Positions 1 through 7,391 of a stretch of DNA of 64,000 bases are shown one piece after another (position 1 is the stretch's first letter; each line of letters starts with the position of its first letter). This DNA is from Deltaproteobacteria bacterium (GTDB lineage Bacteria; Myxococcota_A; Polyangia; GCA-2747355): the NCBI GenBank assembly GCA_020633415.1, contig JACKDQ010000002.1:248001-312000 (forward strand). Reading direction: 5' to 3'. Under the pieces are notes generated by a model, which saw nothing but the letters and a program-made list of their open reading frames with translations, searched no databases and was not told where the DNA came from. The position numbers were made by a program, and so were the translations under genes.

Positions 1-69
1 GGCGGTCAAGAACAGCACGCCCAGAAGCAGCCCTGCACCCGCTCTTACAGTGTCTTGAATCACACGCAC
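1..69 (-). CDS. actE: Alternative complex III subunit ActE, N-terminus only (partial)
   Basis: Only the first 23 codons are inside the window; the gene runs off the left edge. It starts at GTG 69 (or the in-frame GTG at 63), just after the actD stop. A GGAGGAG-like ribosome site lies inside the end of actD. The visible residues form a short basic head and then a hydrophobic stretch (GAGLLLGVLFLTA), as in a signal peptide or membrane anchor. In known act operons actD is followed by actE, a membrane-anchored mono-heme cytochrome c. That identity rests on gene order alone, because no heme motif is visible here. Confidence 0.5.
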   Translation of the reverse strand, partial: MRVIQDTVRAGAGLLLGVLFLTA

Positions 70-74
70 GGCGC

Positions 75-611
75 TTACTCCTCCACCAGCTCGACGTGCG
101 TAGCGCCAACTTTTTTCAGCAGCTCTACGGTGTCCAATTTGTCGAACTTGGGATCGACGGCCTCGATCGAGATGAAAAACTTGTCGTCGGTAACCCGCGC
201 GAACCGCTCAGAGCGAAACAGCGAGTGGTACAGCTGAGGCAGACGGTTAAGATGGAACATGCCAAATACCGCACCGAGCGCGCAAAACAGCACCATCAGC
301 TCGAAACAGATCGGCACGAAAGCCTGCCAAGAGAACAGCGGCTTGCCGCTGATCACCAGCGGGTAGTTGACGGCACTCGTCCACCACTGCAAGAGCAGCC
401 CGGCGCCGGCGCCCGTCAGCCCCATCACGAAGACTAACCAAGGCAGAATCGATGCGGGCAGGCCCATCGCTTTGTCCAGGTTATGGACTGGAAACGGCGT
501 ATGGGAGTCCCACTTCTTGAAGCCGGCGTCGCGGATCTGCTCGCAAGCACTGAACAGCGATGCCGTGGTATCGAACTCCGCCAACGCGCCGTAGAGTTTC
601 TCGCTGGCCAT
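75..611 (-). CDS. actD: Alternative complex III subunit ActD (DUF3341)
   Basis: This 178-residue inner-membrane protein has a soluble N-terminal part (residues 1-50), two transmembrane helices (about 52-77 and 95-120) and a C-terminal ferredoxin-like tail ending in KKVGATHVELVEE. That layout is typical of the DUF3341 family. ActD is a small structural subunit of alternative complex III, a quinol oxidoreductase that replaces cytochrome bc1. The start ATG at 611 overlaps the actC stop as TAATG, so translation is probably coupled. The gene sits fourth in the act operon, and its length and gene order match the family. Confidence 0.9.
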   Translation of the reverse strand: MASEKLYGALAEFDTTASLFSACEQIRDAGFKKWDSHTPFPVHNLDKAMGLPASILPWLVFVMGLTGAGAGLLLQWWTSAVNYPLVISGKPLFSWQAFVPICFELMVLFCALGAVFGMFHLNRLPQLYHSLFRSERFARVTDDKFFISIEAVDPKFDKLDTVELLKKVGATHVELVEE

Positions 612-2038
612 TAGTGCCCTCCCTCGCTGACCTCACCATGCGCGGCGTGGGGATTGGCCTGCGGCAGAACCGCCTTGACCTCGGAGATCGCCACCATCGG
701 CAAGAAGCGCACAAACAGGCAGAACATCGTAAAGAACAAACCGAAGCTACCGACGAAGGCTGCTACGTCGAAGATCGTCGGCGAGTAGTAGTCCCAACTC
801 GACGGCAAGAAGTCGCGGTGCAACGTCACGACGATAACGAAGCGCTCGAACCACATGCCGATGTTGACGAAGATCGAAACGATAAACAGCACGACCAGGC
901 TCTGACGCGCCTTCTTGAGCCAAAAGACCTGCGGGACGACCACGTTGCAGGTCACCATGATCCAGTAAGCCCAGGCGTAGGGACCCAACGCACGGTTTAC
1001 GAACGCGAAACTCTCGTAGGGGTTGGCACTGTACCACGCGGTAAAAAACTCCACCGAGTAGGCGTAACCAACGATCGAGCCGGTGAGCAGCGTGATCTTC
1101 GCCATGTTGTCGAAGTGCCGCATCGTCATCACGCGCTCGAGGCCAAACAGTTTTCGCGCGATCACCATCAGCGTGATCACCATGCCGAAGCCCGAGTAGA
1201 TCGCGCCAGCAACGAAGTACGGCGGGAAGATCGTCGTGTGCCAACCGGGCAGCTGCGAGGTTGCGAAGTCGAAGGACACGACGGAGTGGACCGAGAGCAC
1301 CAGCGGCGTGGCCAACGCAGCGAGCAACAGATAGGCGCGCTCGTAGTGCAGCCAGTGACGCGTCGAGCCGCGCCAACCGAGCGCGAAGATGCCGTAGACG
1401 ATCTTGCGGATACGCGTCTTGGCGCGGTCACGCACCGTCGCCAGGTCAGGAATCAACCCGACATACCAAAAGAGGATCGATACCGTGCCGTAAATCGAGA
1501 CGGCGAAGACGTCCCAGAGCAGCGGACTGCGGAACTGCGGCCACATACCCATCTGGTTGGGAATCGGCAAGGTGTAGTAGATCGCCCAGACGCGACCGAC
1601 GTGAATCGTCGGAAAAAGCAAGGCGCACATGACGGCAAAGATCGTCATCGCTTCGGCGAAGCGGTTGATCGAAGTACGCCACTTTTGTCGGAACAGAAAG
1701 AGGATCGCGGAGATCAGCGTCCCGGCGTGACCAATACCGACCCAGAAGACGAAGTTGGTGATCGCCCAACCCCAGCTCACCGGGTTATTCAGACCCCAAA
1801 CGCCAACACCTTCCCAGAACAGATAGGCGGTGCTAGCGACCAAGATCCCCAAGCCGGTCAGCGCGAATAGAAAGACGCGCCACCAATGCTTTGGCGTCTG
1901 CCACTCCACCGGGCGGCAAACGATCTCAGTCAATTCATTGAAGCTCTTGATACCCAGCGTCAGGGGTACGCGGCGATCGACGGGATCGTCCCATTGGATC
2001 TGCGCGTCGCGGGTTACTGCGTCAGAATGATCAGCCAT
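611..2038 (-). CDS. actC: Alternative complex III subunit ActC (NrfD-like)
   Basis: This 475-residue polytopic protein belongs to the NrfD/PsrC family. It carries about ten transmembrane helices, starting near residue 55 (FLFALTGLGILVASTAYLFW). ActC is the membrane subunit that binds and oxidises menaquinol or ubiquinol in alternative complex III. The segment WVGIGHAGTLISAILFLF, about a quarter of the way in, resembles the conserved helix that lines the quinol site. The ATG lies two bases after the actB stop and the gene overlaps actD, so the four genes form one transcript. ActF, a paralogue of ActC, would be expected to the left of the window. Confidence 0.93.
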   Translation of the reverse strand: MADHSDAVTRDAQIQWDDPVDRRVPLTLGIKSFNELTEIVCRPVEWQTPKHWWRVFLFALTGLGILVASTAYLFWEGVGVWGLNNPVSWGWAITNFVFWVGIGHAGTLISAILFLFRQKWRTSINRFAEAMTIFAVMCALLFPTIHVGRVWAIYYTLPIPNQMGMWPQFRSPLLWDVFAVSIYGTVSILFWYVGLIPDLATVRDRAKTRIRKIVYGIFALGWRGSTRHWLHYERAYLLLAALATPLVLSVHSVVSFDFATSQLPGWHTTIFPPYFVAGAIYSGFGMVITLMVIARKLFGLERVMTMRHFDNMAKITLLTGSIVGYAYSVEFFTAWYSANPYESFAFVNRALGPYAWAYWIMVTCNVVVPQVFWLKKARQSLVVLFIVSIFVNIGMWFERFVIVVTLHRDFLPSSWDYYSPTIFDVAAFVGSFGLFFTMFCLFVRFLPMVAISEVKAVLPQANPHAAHGEVSEGGH

Positions 2039-2040
2039 CG

Positions 2041-5000
2041 CTATACCAGCTCGGGGTTAGGGTTACGAAGCTTGGCCAAGTAAGTGGTCCGCGGCCGCGT
2101 GTTCAGTTCCGTTAGCAAGCCGTAGGTCAGGCTATTGGCGCGCTCTTTGGCGACCGCACTCTCAGCATCGGAAATATCACCGAAAGTGATCGCCTGGGTC
2201 GGGCAACTTTGCGCACAAGCCGGCGAGACTTGCCCATCGGGTACCATGCCATCGCCATCGCGCTTCGAGGCGATCTTTGCCTGTTGAATGCGCTGAACGC
2301 AGAAGGTGCATTTTTCGATCACACCGCGAAAGCGCACGGTCACATCGGGATTGCGCTGCATCGCCAGCAGACTGTTGGAGGCCGTGTTTTCCTTTTGGAA
2401 ATTGAAATAATTAAAGCGCCGCACTTTGTACGGACAGTTGTTCGAACAGTAGCGCGTTCCGATGCAGCGGTTGTACGCCATATCGTTGAGCCCGTCGGGA
2501 CTGTGAGACGTTGCACCGACGGGGCAGACCGTCTCGCAGGGGGCGTTTTCGCAGTGCTGACACATCAGCGGCTGCGTGACTACTTCGGGGTTGGTCTCTT
2601 CGCCGCTCCCGCGATAGTAGCGATCGATTCGCATCCAGTGCATCTCGCGACCGTTGAGCACGCGCTCTTTGCCGACAACCGGAATGTTGTTTTCCGACTG
2701 ACATGCGACCACGCAAGCGCTGCAACCGGTGCACGCCGTCAGATCAACGCTCATTCCCCACTGGGGCACCTTGGGTGCATCGGGCTGGCGCCAACGATGC
2801 GATTCTGCGAACAGCGACTTGATCTTCTCGGGGGGAAGCGGGTCGAGCGCCGGCGCAAAGTCTGGCTTGTTGCGATATTCGCTGACGGTCGCCTCGCGAA
2901 CGATCGTCGCCCGCAGTCGTCCAGTGATCGGCTCAACCAACAGGCCATAATCCTGAGTCGAAGCCAGCTTGTAGCTCTCCCCGAGCTTACGAAGCTTTGC
3001 ACCGCCTGCGTACCACAGCGCATCCGACGTACGCAGCGCCTCGGCCGAGAACCCAACACCCGTCGCCACCCGGCCAAACTTGCGACCGTAGCCGAGCGAC
3101 AGCGACGCACAACCCGTGGCGATACCCGGCACAACCCAGACCGGCGCGTTAGCCTTGTGGCTGCCCAGCGAAACCTCGACGAGATCGCCGCTTGCCACGT
3201 TGAGCTGTCCCGCCGTCTTGGCGTTGATCAACAGCGCGTTGTCCCAAGTTAGCTTGGTCATCGGATCGGGCAGCTCTTGCAGCCAAGCGTTGTTGGCATA
3301 GCGACCGTCGAGCAGCTTGTTGTCGATCGTGAACACCAGCTCAAGCGCCGTGTGACGCGCCGATTGACTGGGCAGTGCGCCAGCAAGCCGCTCCCAATCG
3401 AAGGTCGGCTGAACCGGCTTGGCATTGGCCAGCGCCACAGCGGTGACCACACCTTCGTGCAACCAGCTGCGCCACTTGGCTTCGAAATCGACGGGAACGT
3501 GGGCAATCCAGGTCTCGCGCACCAGCTGGTGGCCGGTGGCTCCATCAGGTCCGAGCAGCATCGAGAGCAACTCGATTTCGCTGCGCGTATCGTAGAGCGG
3601 AGCGATCAACGGTTGCTGAATCGCCAGCGTGGCATCGTTGGCGATCGTGTCGCCCCAGGCTTCCAAATAATGACTCGCCGGCAAATGCCAGGTGGCCAGC
3701 GCTCCCGTCTCGTCGGCGTGGGCCCCGAAATGTACCGTCATCGGTACGCGCTTAATCTTCGCGGCCAACTGAAGGTCGGCCGCCGCGCTATAGGCCGGGT
3801 TGGCGCCGAGCACAATCAGCGTCTGGACCCGGTTGTCATCGATCGACTTGGCCAGCGCCGCGATCGGCTTGGTCTTCGGCTCCTGATGCGCAACAAACGA
3901 CAGCGCCTGCTGGGTCGTCGCGTCACTCGAACTCAGATTGCCCAAGCTGACGTTGACCAGGTGGGCCAGGCCATGGATCCAAGCGGGCTGGCGCTGTCCG
4001 ACCAAGATCGCCGAGCGCCCACGATTTTTCATCAGATCGGCGGCAACTGCTTTGACCCACTTGCTGTTGCTTCCGCCGGTCGTCGTCGGCAATGCGTCGA
4101 CAACGCCCTTAGCGCCCGGCGGCACCGACAGGCCGCGCTTAAACAGCTCGGTCGCCAATGCGCGGAAAAACTCGCCGATCTGCGAAGCCGGCAAAGCCAA
4201 GCGATGATCGGCAGTACCACTGGTCACGGTCAGCGCCGGATCCACCGCGTAGAGCCGGTTCATCGGGTCGCCGGGTTGGCGGACGCGACGCGCGCGCGCA
4301 AAGTCGCGGGCGTTTTTTACCGTGTCGCCTTCGCTACCGAGAAAGTCGCAGTCCAAGGCGAGGATCGCCATTGGCCGAGCAAGGTCCCACTGCGGCCGTA
4401 ACTCGCCGACACCGACCAGTGCTGCCGCATCCCGGGCGTTTTGCGGATAGGTGGCATCGTGAATGTACCAGGCTGACTGCGGATAGCGCTGTTGCAGCTG
4501 TTCGACCAACCGATGCCAGGTCGGCGACGGACGCTGTTCGACCACAAAGGCCAACCCACGCCCGCGAACCTTGGCCAACTCAGCGAGGTTGGTGGCGATC
4601 GCCTTGCTGAAATCATCCCAACTCGCCGGCTTGCCCTGATGGAGCACCCCTTGGCTGCGATCGGGATCGTAGAGATCGAGCACCGAGGCCTGAGCCCAGG
4701 CATTGGTCGCGCCGCCACTTTGCGGATGCTTGGTGTTGCCCTCGACCTTGGTCGGTCGGCCTTCCTGGCTCTCGACAACCAAACCCAGCACCGTGCCACC
4801 CACCGCCGCGGTTGTGGCAAAGAAACGCGGCTTGCCGGGAATCAGGTGCTCGGGCCGCTTGCTGTGCGGCAAGATCAGCTCTTTGGGCTTGCGCACACAA
4901 CCGCTCAGACTAACGCCGGCCAGCGCCATCGACGCACCCATCGTGCCGAGAAAATGCCGGCGATCGACGGGATCGAGGATCAGCTCGTCAGCGCCGTCGG

Positions 5001-5193
5001 CGAATTCGCCGCGGCGCTCGGCGGCAATCGGCGCTTGGGTCTCAGCCGCCAAAGCCGAGAGGCTGCGATAGTAGTAGGCTTCGCCACGACGGGGCACGTC
5101 CTGGGCTTGACCTTCGAGCACGGGATCGGGCTCAAGGGTTGGCGCCGAGGCGGCGACAGCTTCGATCGATTGTTTTTTGGATCCTGCGCTCAT
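2041..5193 (-). CDS. actB: Alternative complex III iron-sulfur subunit ActB
   Basis: This 1050-residue periplasmic subunit is a fusion of a molybdopterin-oxidoreductase-like domain (N-terminal two thirds, normally without cofactor in this family) and a PsrB-like ferredoxin domain. A twin-arginine signal, RRHFLGTMGA, lies near residue 55. The ferredoxin part shows CTGCSACVVACQ, CQHCENAPCETVCP, CIGTRYCSNNCP and CTFCVQ...CAQSCP, enough for one [3Fe-4S] and three [4Fe-4S] clusters. It passes electrons from ActC towards the heme subunits. I chose ATG 5193 because it overlaps the actA stop as ATGA; an in-frame TTG at 5211 is less likely. A shorter paralogue lies at 7391-10285. Confidence 0.94.
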   Translation of the reverse strand: MSAGSKKQSIEAVAASAPTLEPDPVLEGQAQDVPRRGEAYYYRSLSALAAETQAPIAAERRGEFADGADELILDPVDRRHFLGTMGASMALAGVSLSGCVRKPKELILPHSKRPEHLIPGKPRFFATTAAVGGTVLGLVVESQEGRPTKVEGNTKHPQSGGATNAWAQASVLDLYDPDRSQGVLHQGKPASWDDFSKAIATNLAELAKVRGRGLAFVVEQRPSPTWHRLVEQLQQRYPQSAWYIHDATYPQNARDAAALVGVGELRPQWDLARPMAILALDCDFLGSEGDTVKNARDFARARRVRQPGDPMNRLYAVDPALTVTSGTADHRLALPASQIGEFFRALATELFKRGLSVPPGAKGVVDALPTTTGGSNSKWVKAVAADLMKNRGRSAILVGQRQPAWIHGLAHLVNVSLGNLSSSDATTQQALSFVAHQEPKTKPIAALAKSIDDNRVQTLIVLGANPAYSAAADLQLAAKIKRVPMTVHFGAHADETGALATWHLPASHYLEAWGDTIANDATLAIQQPLIAPLYDTRSEIELLSMLLGPDGATGHQLVRETWIAHVPVDFEAKWRSWLHEGVVTAVALANAKPVQPTFDWERLAGALPSQSARHTALELVFTIDNKLLDGRYANNAWLQELPDPMTKLTWDNALLINAKTAGQLNVASGDLVEVSLGSHKANAPVWVVPGIATGCASLSLGYGRKFGRVATGVGFSAEALRTSDALWYAGGAKLRKLGESYKLASTQDYGLLVEPITGRLRATIVREATVSEYRNKPDFAPALDPLPPEKIKSLFAESHRWRQPDAPKVPQWGMSVDLTACTGCSACVVACQSENNIPVVGKERVLNGREMHWMRIDRYYRGSGEETNPEVVTQPLMCQHCENAPCETVCPVGATSHSPDGLNDMAYNRCIGTRYCSNNCPYKVRRFNYFNFQKENTASNSLLAMQRNPDVTVRFRGVIEKCTFCVQRIQQAKIASKRDGDGMVPDGQVSPACAQSCPTQAITFGDISDAESAVAKERANSLTYGLLTELNTRPRTTYLAKLRNPNPELV

Positions 5194-5837
5194 CGGTGAC
5201 ACCCCGAACAATGGATGGGCGGATCGACCTTGCGCTTACGCGCCGGATCTTTGGCCGGCTCGTATCCCGCCTGTTTCGGGTCGTAGCTCATGTTGGTGAC
5301 CTCGTCGCGCGGCCGCAGCTGCGCATCGGGCTGGCGGTGACAACTCAAGCACCAACTCATGCTCAACGGCTTTGCTTGACGAACGATGTTCATTTGGTCG
5401 ATGCGTCCATGGCAACTCACACAGCCCACACCCGCGGCGACATGAACGCTGTGGTTGAAGTAGGTGTAGTCGGGAAGCAGGTGTACGCGCACCCAAGCGA
5501 TCGGACGGCCGCTCTCATAACTCTTGCGCACTGCTGCAAGCTTCTTGCTTTCTTTGGCGATCGACTTGTGACAGTTCATGCACGTTTCGGTCGGCGGAAT
5601 CGCAGCGTATGCGGCGCGCTCTACCGTGTTGTGGCAGTAGCGGCAGTCCATCGCCAGCTCGCCAGCGTGCAGCCGGTGGCTAAACGGAACCGGCTGCTCG
5701 GGCGCGTAGCCAACGTCGGTATAGTTCGGTGATCCCCAGTACCAGACGGCAAAAACCAGAAATGCCCCGCCCAGGGCACCAACAACAGCTAAGTAGAGCG
5801 GAACTTTGTTGGCCCATCGAGGAAAGATGACAGCCAC
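5190..5837 (-). CDS. actA: Alternative complex III pentaheme cytochrome ActA
   Basis: This 215-residue cytochrome c has one N-terminal membrane anchor (about residues 12-32) and five CxxCH heme sites: CRYCH, CMNCH, CVSCH, CLSCH and CSGCH. Five hemes is the usual count for ActA, which carries electrons from the iron-sulfur subunit to the downstream oxidase or cytochrome c. The GTG start at 5837 has a good AAAGGTGAG ribosome site a few bases upstream. It is the first gene of the act operon and is preceded by a good sigma-70-like promoter (5947-5975). Confidence 0.93.
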   Translation of the reverse strand: MAVIFPRWANKVPLYLAVVGALGGAFLVFAVWYWGSPNYTDVGYAPEQPVPFSHRLHAGELAMDCRYCHNTVERAAYAAIPPTETCMNCHKSIAKESKKLAAVRKSYESGRPIAWVRVHLLPDYTYFNHSVHVAAGVGCVSCHGRIDQMNIVRQAKPLSMSWCLSCHRQPDAQLRPRDEVTNMSYDPKQAGYEPAKDPARKRKVDPPIHCSGCHR

Positions 5838-5946
5838 GATCTCACCTTTCAGCCTGCATGGTCAGGCGAATTCTTCGGTGTATTCATCGGGGTACTCGGC
5901 GCAGACGGCTCGCCTAGCCTCGGCCCCGAAGCATCCAACCGGCGGC

Positions 5947-5975
5947 AACCTACACAGGCGGTCCGCCGGTGTCAA
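5947..5975 (-). promoter_or_regulatory. Sigma-70-type promoter for the act operon
   Basis: Read on the minus strand, there is a perfect -35 TTGACA (5970-5975), a 17-base spacer, and a -10 TAGGTT (5947-5952). It would start transcription near 5940 and leave a leader of about 100 bases before the actA GTG. It is the best promoter-like match between the two divergent genes. Confidence 0.55.
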
Positions 5976-6005
5976 GAGACCTCAATCCCCAAAAAAACAA
6001 AGCGC

Positions 6006-6033
6006 TTGCTGCGATTTCTCGCTGGCGTAAAGT
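6006..6033 (+). promoter_or_regulatory. Sigma-70-type promoter for the DUF420 gene
   Basis: TTGCTG (6006-6011), a 16-base spacer and TAAAGT (6028-6033) precede the ATG at 6051 by 17 bases. This is promoter-like spacing for a short leader. It diverges from the act promoter about 30 bases away. Confidence 0.45.
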
Positions 6034-6050
6034 GGCCGCGGAAGGCCTCG

Positions 6051-6470
6051 ATGCAACAGATCCCCTGGCTAGCGACCGTCAACGCACTATTCAATCTGAC
6101 CAGCGCCACCTTGGTATTTCTCGGCTGGCGCGCGATCCGCGCCGGCGAGCCACGAAGACACCGTGGCTATATGATCGGCGCCCTGTGCGCCTCGGCCTGT
6201 TTTTTGACCGGCTACCTGATCCGGGTCAGCACCCAGGGAACACAGACATTCTCCGGCAGCGGTGCGCTCAAGGCAGTCTATCTGGTGATCCTCTTTTCGC
6301 ACATGCTGCTGGCAATGGTGATCGTGCCGATGGTCTTGCGCACCGTCTATTTGGCCTGGCGCGACCGGCGCCCCCAACATCGGCGACTCGCCCGCATCAC
6401 CCTGCCGCTCTGGCTGTACGTATCGGTCACCGGGGTTGTGGTCTACCTGATGCTCTATTGGGTTGGCTAG
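6051..6470 (+). CDS. DUF420 family membrane protein (CtaM-like)
   Basis: This 139-residue protein has four predicted transmembrane helices, near residues 6-22, 38-55, 70-92 and 115-138. Its conserved polar residues match DUF420, for example RRHRGYM before helix 2 and HMLLAMVIVP in helix 3. A DUF420 member, CtaM, is needed for aa3-type oxidase function in Staphylococcus, so a role in oxidase assembly is plausible beside ctaB and the SCO-like gene. I chose ATG 6051, with GGAAG upstream, over an earlier in-frame start at 6006 that would fall inside the likely promoter. Its end overlaps the convergent small gene by 44 bases. Confidence 0.75.
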   Translation: MQQIPWLATVNALFNLTSATLVFLGWRAIRAGEPRRHRGYMIGALCASACFLTGYLIRVSTQGTQTFSGSGALKAVYLVILFSHMLLAMVIVPMVLRTVYLAWRDRRPQHRRLARITLPLWLYVSVTGVVVYLMLYWVG

Positions 6471-6804
6471 CGGGAGCGGGCTGCTCGGCTGGCGGGGCCA
6501 TCCCATTAGATCCCTCCACCGGCACTGCAGATCCCTCCAACAGCACTGGATTGCTGGCCACCAGATAGATCGCCTGCCCGATCGGAATGCGATAGCGGCC
6601 AAGCCGCGAATCGAGCTCGGCGTAATCGTTGAGTAATGCCTCTCCGCGCGCCAGTGCTGATCGCTCGACCGACACGTGGCGCGCTCCGTCGACCCGTCGG
6701 CGGTACTCCCGTTGCGTCAGCCGGGTGGCAAAAAACAGCAGGATCAGCGCGATCAGCAATCCGCTGCCCACCAACAATCGGTGGTTTGCGCGCCAAGCAC
6801 TCAT
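6427..6804 (-). CDS. Small single-pass membrane protein of the second Act-like cluster
   Basis: The 125-residue product has one N-terminal transmembrane helix (about residues 10-27, LVGSGLLIALILLFFAT). A periplasmic part of about 65 residues follows, with RYRIPIGQAIYLVASNPVLL, and then a low-complexity Pro/Ala/Gln tail. The IPI.QA..L segment resembles small anchored proteins found near cytochrome oxidase clusters, but I cannot name a family. ATG 6804 overlaps the cytochrome c stop as ATGA. The 3' end overlaps the convergent DUF420 gene, and the low-complexity tail is the part inside the overlap. Confidence 0.6.
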   Translation of the reverse strand: MSAWRANHRLLVGSGLLIALILLFFATRLTQREYRRRVDGARHVSVERSALARGEALLNDYAELDSRLGRYRIPIGQAIYLVASNPVLLEGSAVPVEGSNGMAPPAEQPAPASQPNRASGRPQPR

Positions 6805-7391
6805 CGGAGCCACCCCCGCCGGCGGGCGATTTGCTGGGGCACACGTTCGAGCGGTGCGCTCACCGCAACGTGCAAAACGCGCAGATAGCTCAGCGTCTCC
6901 CAACGTTCGACCGCCGATAGCCGCTTAAACAACAGGTGAACCGAGCGCCTGTCGTCGAGCAATTGCCGATAAAGCTGACCCAGACGCGCCGTCTCGAGCG
7001 CCGCTGTGAGCAACGAAGGCACCTTGATCACGCCGCGAACACGCAGCGGCGCGTATCGCCCGCTGCCGGTCGGGCCGTGGCAGGGTACGCAGTTCACCCG
7101 ATAGTGGCTCTGGCCTCGACGTAACATCTCCTCGGTGATCTGCATCGGCGGCCGACGCGCGAAAGAGCCACCACGCTGGCCGCGATAAAGCCAGTTGTTG
7201 TCCTGCAGCTGTCCGAGTGGAATGCTCTGCGGCGGCGCGCGTCCAACGCCACTGCCGGCAGCCGATTGAGGACCGTGACTCGGCTGGTGGACCAATGGAT
7301 CGACGCGCAGACGTACCGGCGGCGCCTCGCTGAGGTCGCCACGACAACCACTAGCAGCCAACAGTCCGAGAGCGGCGAGCCAACAGCGCAT
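6801..7391 (-). CDS. Mono-heme cytochrome c lipoprotein (ActE-like)
   Basis: This 196-residue exported protein begins with a lipoprotein signal (MRCWLAALGLLAASGC). It has one heme site, VNCVPCHGPTGSG, near residue 100, inside a cytochrome c fold of the kind seen in ActE. It follows the second actB-like gene, with the start at 7391 overlapping that gene's stop as TGATG. It is therefore likely the electron acceptor of the second iron-sulfur protein. An axial Met cannot be assigned with confidence. Confidence 0.8.
   Translation of the reverse strand: MRCWLAALGLLAASGCRGDLSEAPPVRLRVDPLVHQPSHGPQSAAGSGVGRAPPQSIPLGQLQDNNWLYRGQRGGSFARRPPMQITEEMLRRGQSHYRVNCVPCHGPTGSGRYAPLRVRGVIKVPSLLTAALETARLGQLYRQLLDDRRSVHLLFKRLSAVERWETLSYLRVLHVAVSAPLERVPQQIARRRGWLR

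Noticed and set aside
560..1870. A 436-codon open frame on the plus strand opposite actC
   Set aside because: It is antisense to a clear NrfD gene, is dominated by Arg/His/Asp/Gln and has no family signature. High GC with few stops on the opposite strand explains it.
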